Source of the DNA: Culturomica massiliensis
GTDB lineage: Bacteria; Bacteroidota; Bacteroidia; Bacteroidales; Marinifilaceae
Assembly: GCF_900091655.1 (NCBI RefSeq)
Contig: NZ_LT594621.1
Span: 3,556,188-3,620,187, forward strand
Reading direction: 5' to 3'
DNA: 64,000 bases
The position numbers were made by a program, and so were the translations under genes. Of this stretch, positions 62,713-64,000 are shown one piece after another. The notes under the pieces are model-generated. The model saw nothing but the letters and a program-made list of their open reading frames with translations. It was not told the origin of the DNA and did no database searches. Each line of letters begins with the position of its first letter. Positions within the stretch are counted from its first letter, which is position 1.

Positions 62713-64000
62713 ATGAAAAAGTCATTATTCTATATATTATTTGCGGCTACGGCACTTTGCGGATGCGAGGGTTTCCTGACGGAGGAGCCGAAGCTGACTC
62801 AAAGTAACGAGCTGACACTTTCAAACTATGACGGTTTGAATAAAGCGACTGCCGGGGCTTATTCTCCCTTATATGCACAATCCTGGTACGGAGCTCAATT
62901 CAATCTTTCCGCCGATCTCCGGGGAGGGAATGCCAAGCGTTCTACCAATGCAGATTTTGAATCCGGACGTTATAAAAATGAATATTTCTGGAATTTCAGT
63001 CCGAGTTCAACTTCCGGATTGTGGAATTATGCCTATTATGTTATTTCAGCGGCGAATAACGTTATCGATAATCTGGACGGGAAAGATGTCGGAGGTATCA
63101 CAAAACAGGATCTCGATAATCTGAAAGCAGAATGTTTGTTTTTACGGGCGTTAGGGCATTTCGATCTGGTTCGTGTTTATGCACAACCTTATTCCCGTAA
63201 CCCGGAAACGGATTTGGGTGTACCTTATATAAAGCATACGGTATCCGGTGTTAAACCTGCCCGTGATAAAGTAAACGTGGTATATGAATCTATCATTGAA
63301 GATTTGTTGGAGGCGGAAAGGATCATGGCGGATAAATATGTGCGTTCGGGCGTTACCGATCCGAAAGGCACTGTAACAAAACCTGCCATACAAGCTCTGT
63401 TGTCCCGGGTTTATTTGTATATGGGTAACTGGCAAAAGGCTGCCGATTATGCCACGCTGGTAATAAAAAACGCCGGTTATTCCCTGTGGGAAAAAGACGA
63501 GTATAAATCTGTATGGGGAGAGGATGTAACCAAAGGCGGTGAAATTATTTTCTGTATAAACGGTAATAATGGTAACTCTTATTATCCCGGTTTTGAAGAA
63601 ATTTCATGGATTGTCAATCCGGAAGGATATGCGGATGTGGTTTCGACTTCTGATTTACGTGATTTGTATGAAGATGACGATGTACGCGGTAAATTGTTTA
63701 TATCTCATGAAAATGCACAGGATCATTTCTGGACATTGAAATATCCGGGTAAGGGCTTGTCTTCTCCCGATGCAAATAATATCGTCGTATTACGGCTTTC
63801 TGAAATGTATTTGAATCGCGCTGAAGCGATCTATAAGGGGGCTACGATTACAGGTGTTACGGCGCTTGATGATCTGAACGCCATTGCAGAGATAAGAGGC
63901 GCTTCTCCCTACGATACCCCGGATGCTGAAAAAATTTTCAACGAAAGAAGAAAAGAACTGGCTTTCGAAGGTCACATCGTGTTTGACTATGCACGTCTGA
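62713..64000 (+). CDS. SusD/RagB family surface lipoprotein (operon E), 3' end outside the window
   Basis: The frame is open from the ATG at 62713 to the window end (429 codons). The signal MKKSLFYILFAATALCGC has lipobox LCGC, and EGFLTEEPKLTQSNELTL follows, as in typical SusD proteins. LKAECLFLRALGHFDLVRVYA is the conserved helix pair, and FNERRKELAFEGHIVFDYARL near the edge is the C-terminal family signature, so only some 50-80 residues are missing. Genes further downstream in operon E cannot be seen. Confidence 0.92.
   Translation, partial: MKKSLFYILFAATALCGCEGFLTEEPKLTQSNELTLSNYDGLNKATAGAYSPLYAQSWYGAQFNLSADLRGGNAKRSTNADFESGRYKNEYFWNFSPSSTSGLWNYAYYVISAANNVIDNLDGKDVGGITKQDLDNLKAECLFLRALGHFDLVRVYAQPYSRNPETDLGVPYIKHTVSGVKPARDKVNVVYESIIEDLLEAERIMADKYVRSGVTDPKGTVTKPAIQALLSRVYLYMGNWQKAADYATLVIKNAGYSLWEKDEYKSVWGEDVTKGGEIIFCINGNNGNSYYPGFEEISWIVNPEGYADVVSTSDLRDLYEDDDVRGKLFISHENAQDHFWTLKYPGKGLSSPDANNIVVLRLSEMYLNRAEAIYKGATITGVTALDDLNAIAEIRGASPYDTPDAEKIFNERRKELAFEGHIVFDYARL

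Noticed and set aside
1..64000. CRISPR arrays, rRNA genes, integrases or invertases
   Set aside because: No regularly spaced direct repeats, no rRNA sequence and no tyrosine or serine recombinase motif were found; the only recombination enzyme is the IS30 transposase.

Overview
The window is a piece of a Bacteroidota chromosome, most likely an anaerobic gut member of the order Bacteroidales. Supporting signs are several SusC/SusD (RagA/RagB-type) pairs, type IX secretion sorting signals, Bacteroides-type promoters (TTTG, about 19 bp, then TAnnTTTG), an IS4351-like IS30 element and an [FeFe]-hydrogenase maturase. Family Odoribacteraceae is a guess from the style of the SusC signal peptides and is not proven here.

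Positions 1-26.4 kb are ordinary chromosome: the 3' end of recF and a DUF721/DciA-like gene, a fused PlsC/GNAT aminolipid synthase, a LysE-type exporter, hydE, two poorly characterised envelope proteins, rsmI, two identical tandem tRNA-Glu genes, rpsT, radC, grpE-dnaJ, oxyR, ppa, comM, lpxH, and a thioredoxin-fold lipoprotein without CxxC. A three-gene metal-type operon follows (Cys-rich protein, TonB receptor with a CxxxCC motif, HMA protein). The block ends with a nucleotidyltransferase, a NagB/PIG-L fusion and a ROK regulator with a likely autoregulatory operator.

Positions 26.46-64 kb are an array of five SusC/SusD operons, called A to E here. A (30.4-35.8 kb, with its tail to 26.46 kb) is on the minus strand. 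B (36.4-42.0), C (42.2-48.0), D (49.5-59.4) and E (59.7 to the window end) are in tandem on the plus strand. The fullest operon (D) is susC, susD, Calx-beta-like lipoprotein, unknown secreted protein, subtilisin-like protease with lipobox and type IX sorting domain, PorV/PorQ-like barrel. A is an inverted version in which the unknown gene is cut to its 3' end. B lacks the lipoprotein and the protease module. C lacks the unknown gene and protease and keeps only a 54-bp scar of the porV-like 3' end. The protease-porV segment of A and D is an almost identical inverted duplication of 3.9 kb, visibly more GC-rich than its surroundings.

Every susC in the array has a near-identical start region and, 95-110 bp upstream, a GCTTA-C-TAAGC palindrome. 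Sequence on one side of the palindrome belongs to the tail of the previous operon and on the other side to the leader of the next susC, and the two sides are combined differently between loci. The palindromes therefore behave like cassette boundaries. In D an IS4351-like element (1155 bp, 25-bp inverted repeats, TTG target duplication) sits between the palindrome and susC. My interpretation is a modular, recombining set of protein/peptide-acquisition operons: a surface protease and its secretion partner feed peptides to RagAB-like importers, and the array grows, shrinks or inverts at shared sequences. The gene content and repeats are seen directly; the mechanism and substrates are inferred. 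No recombinase other than the IS transposase is encoded here.
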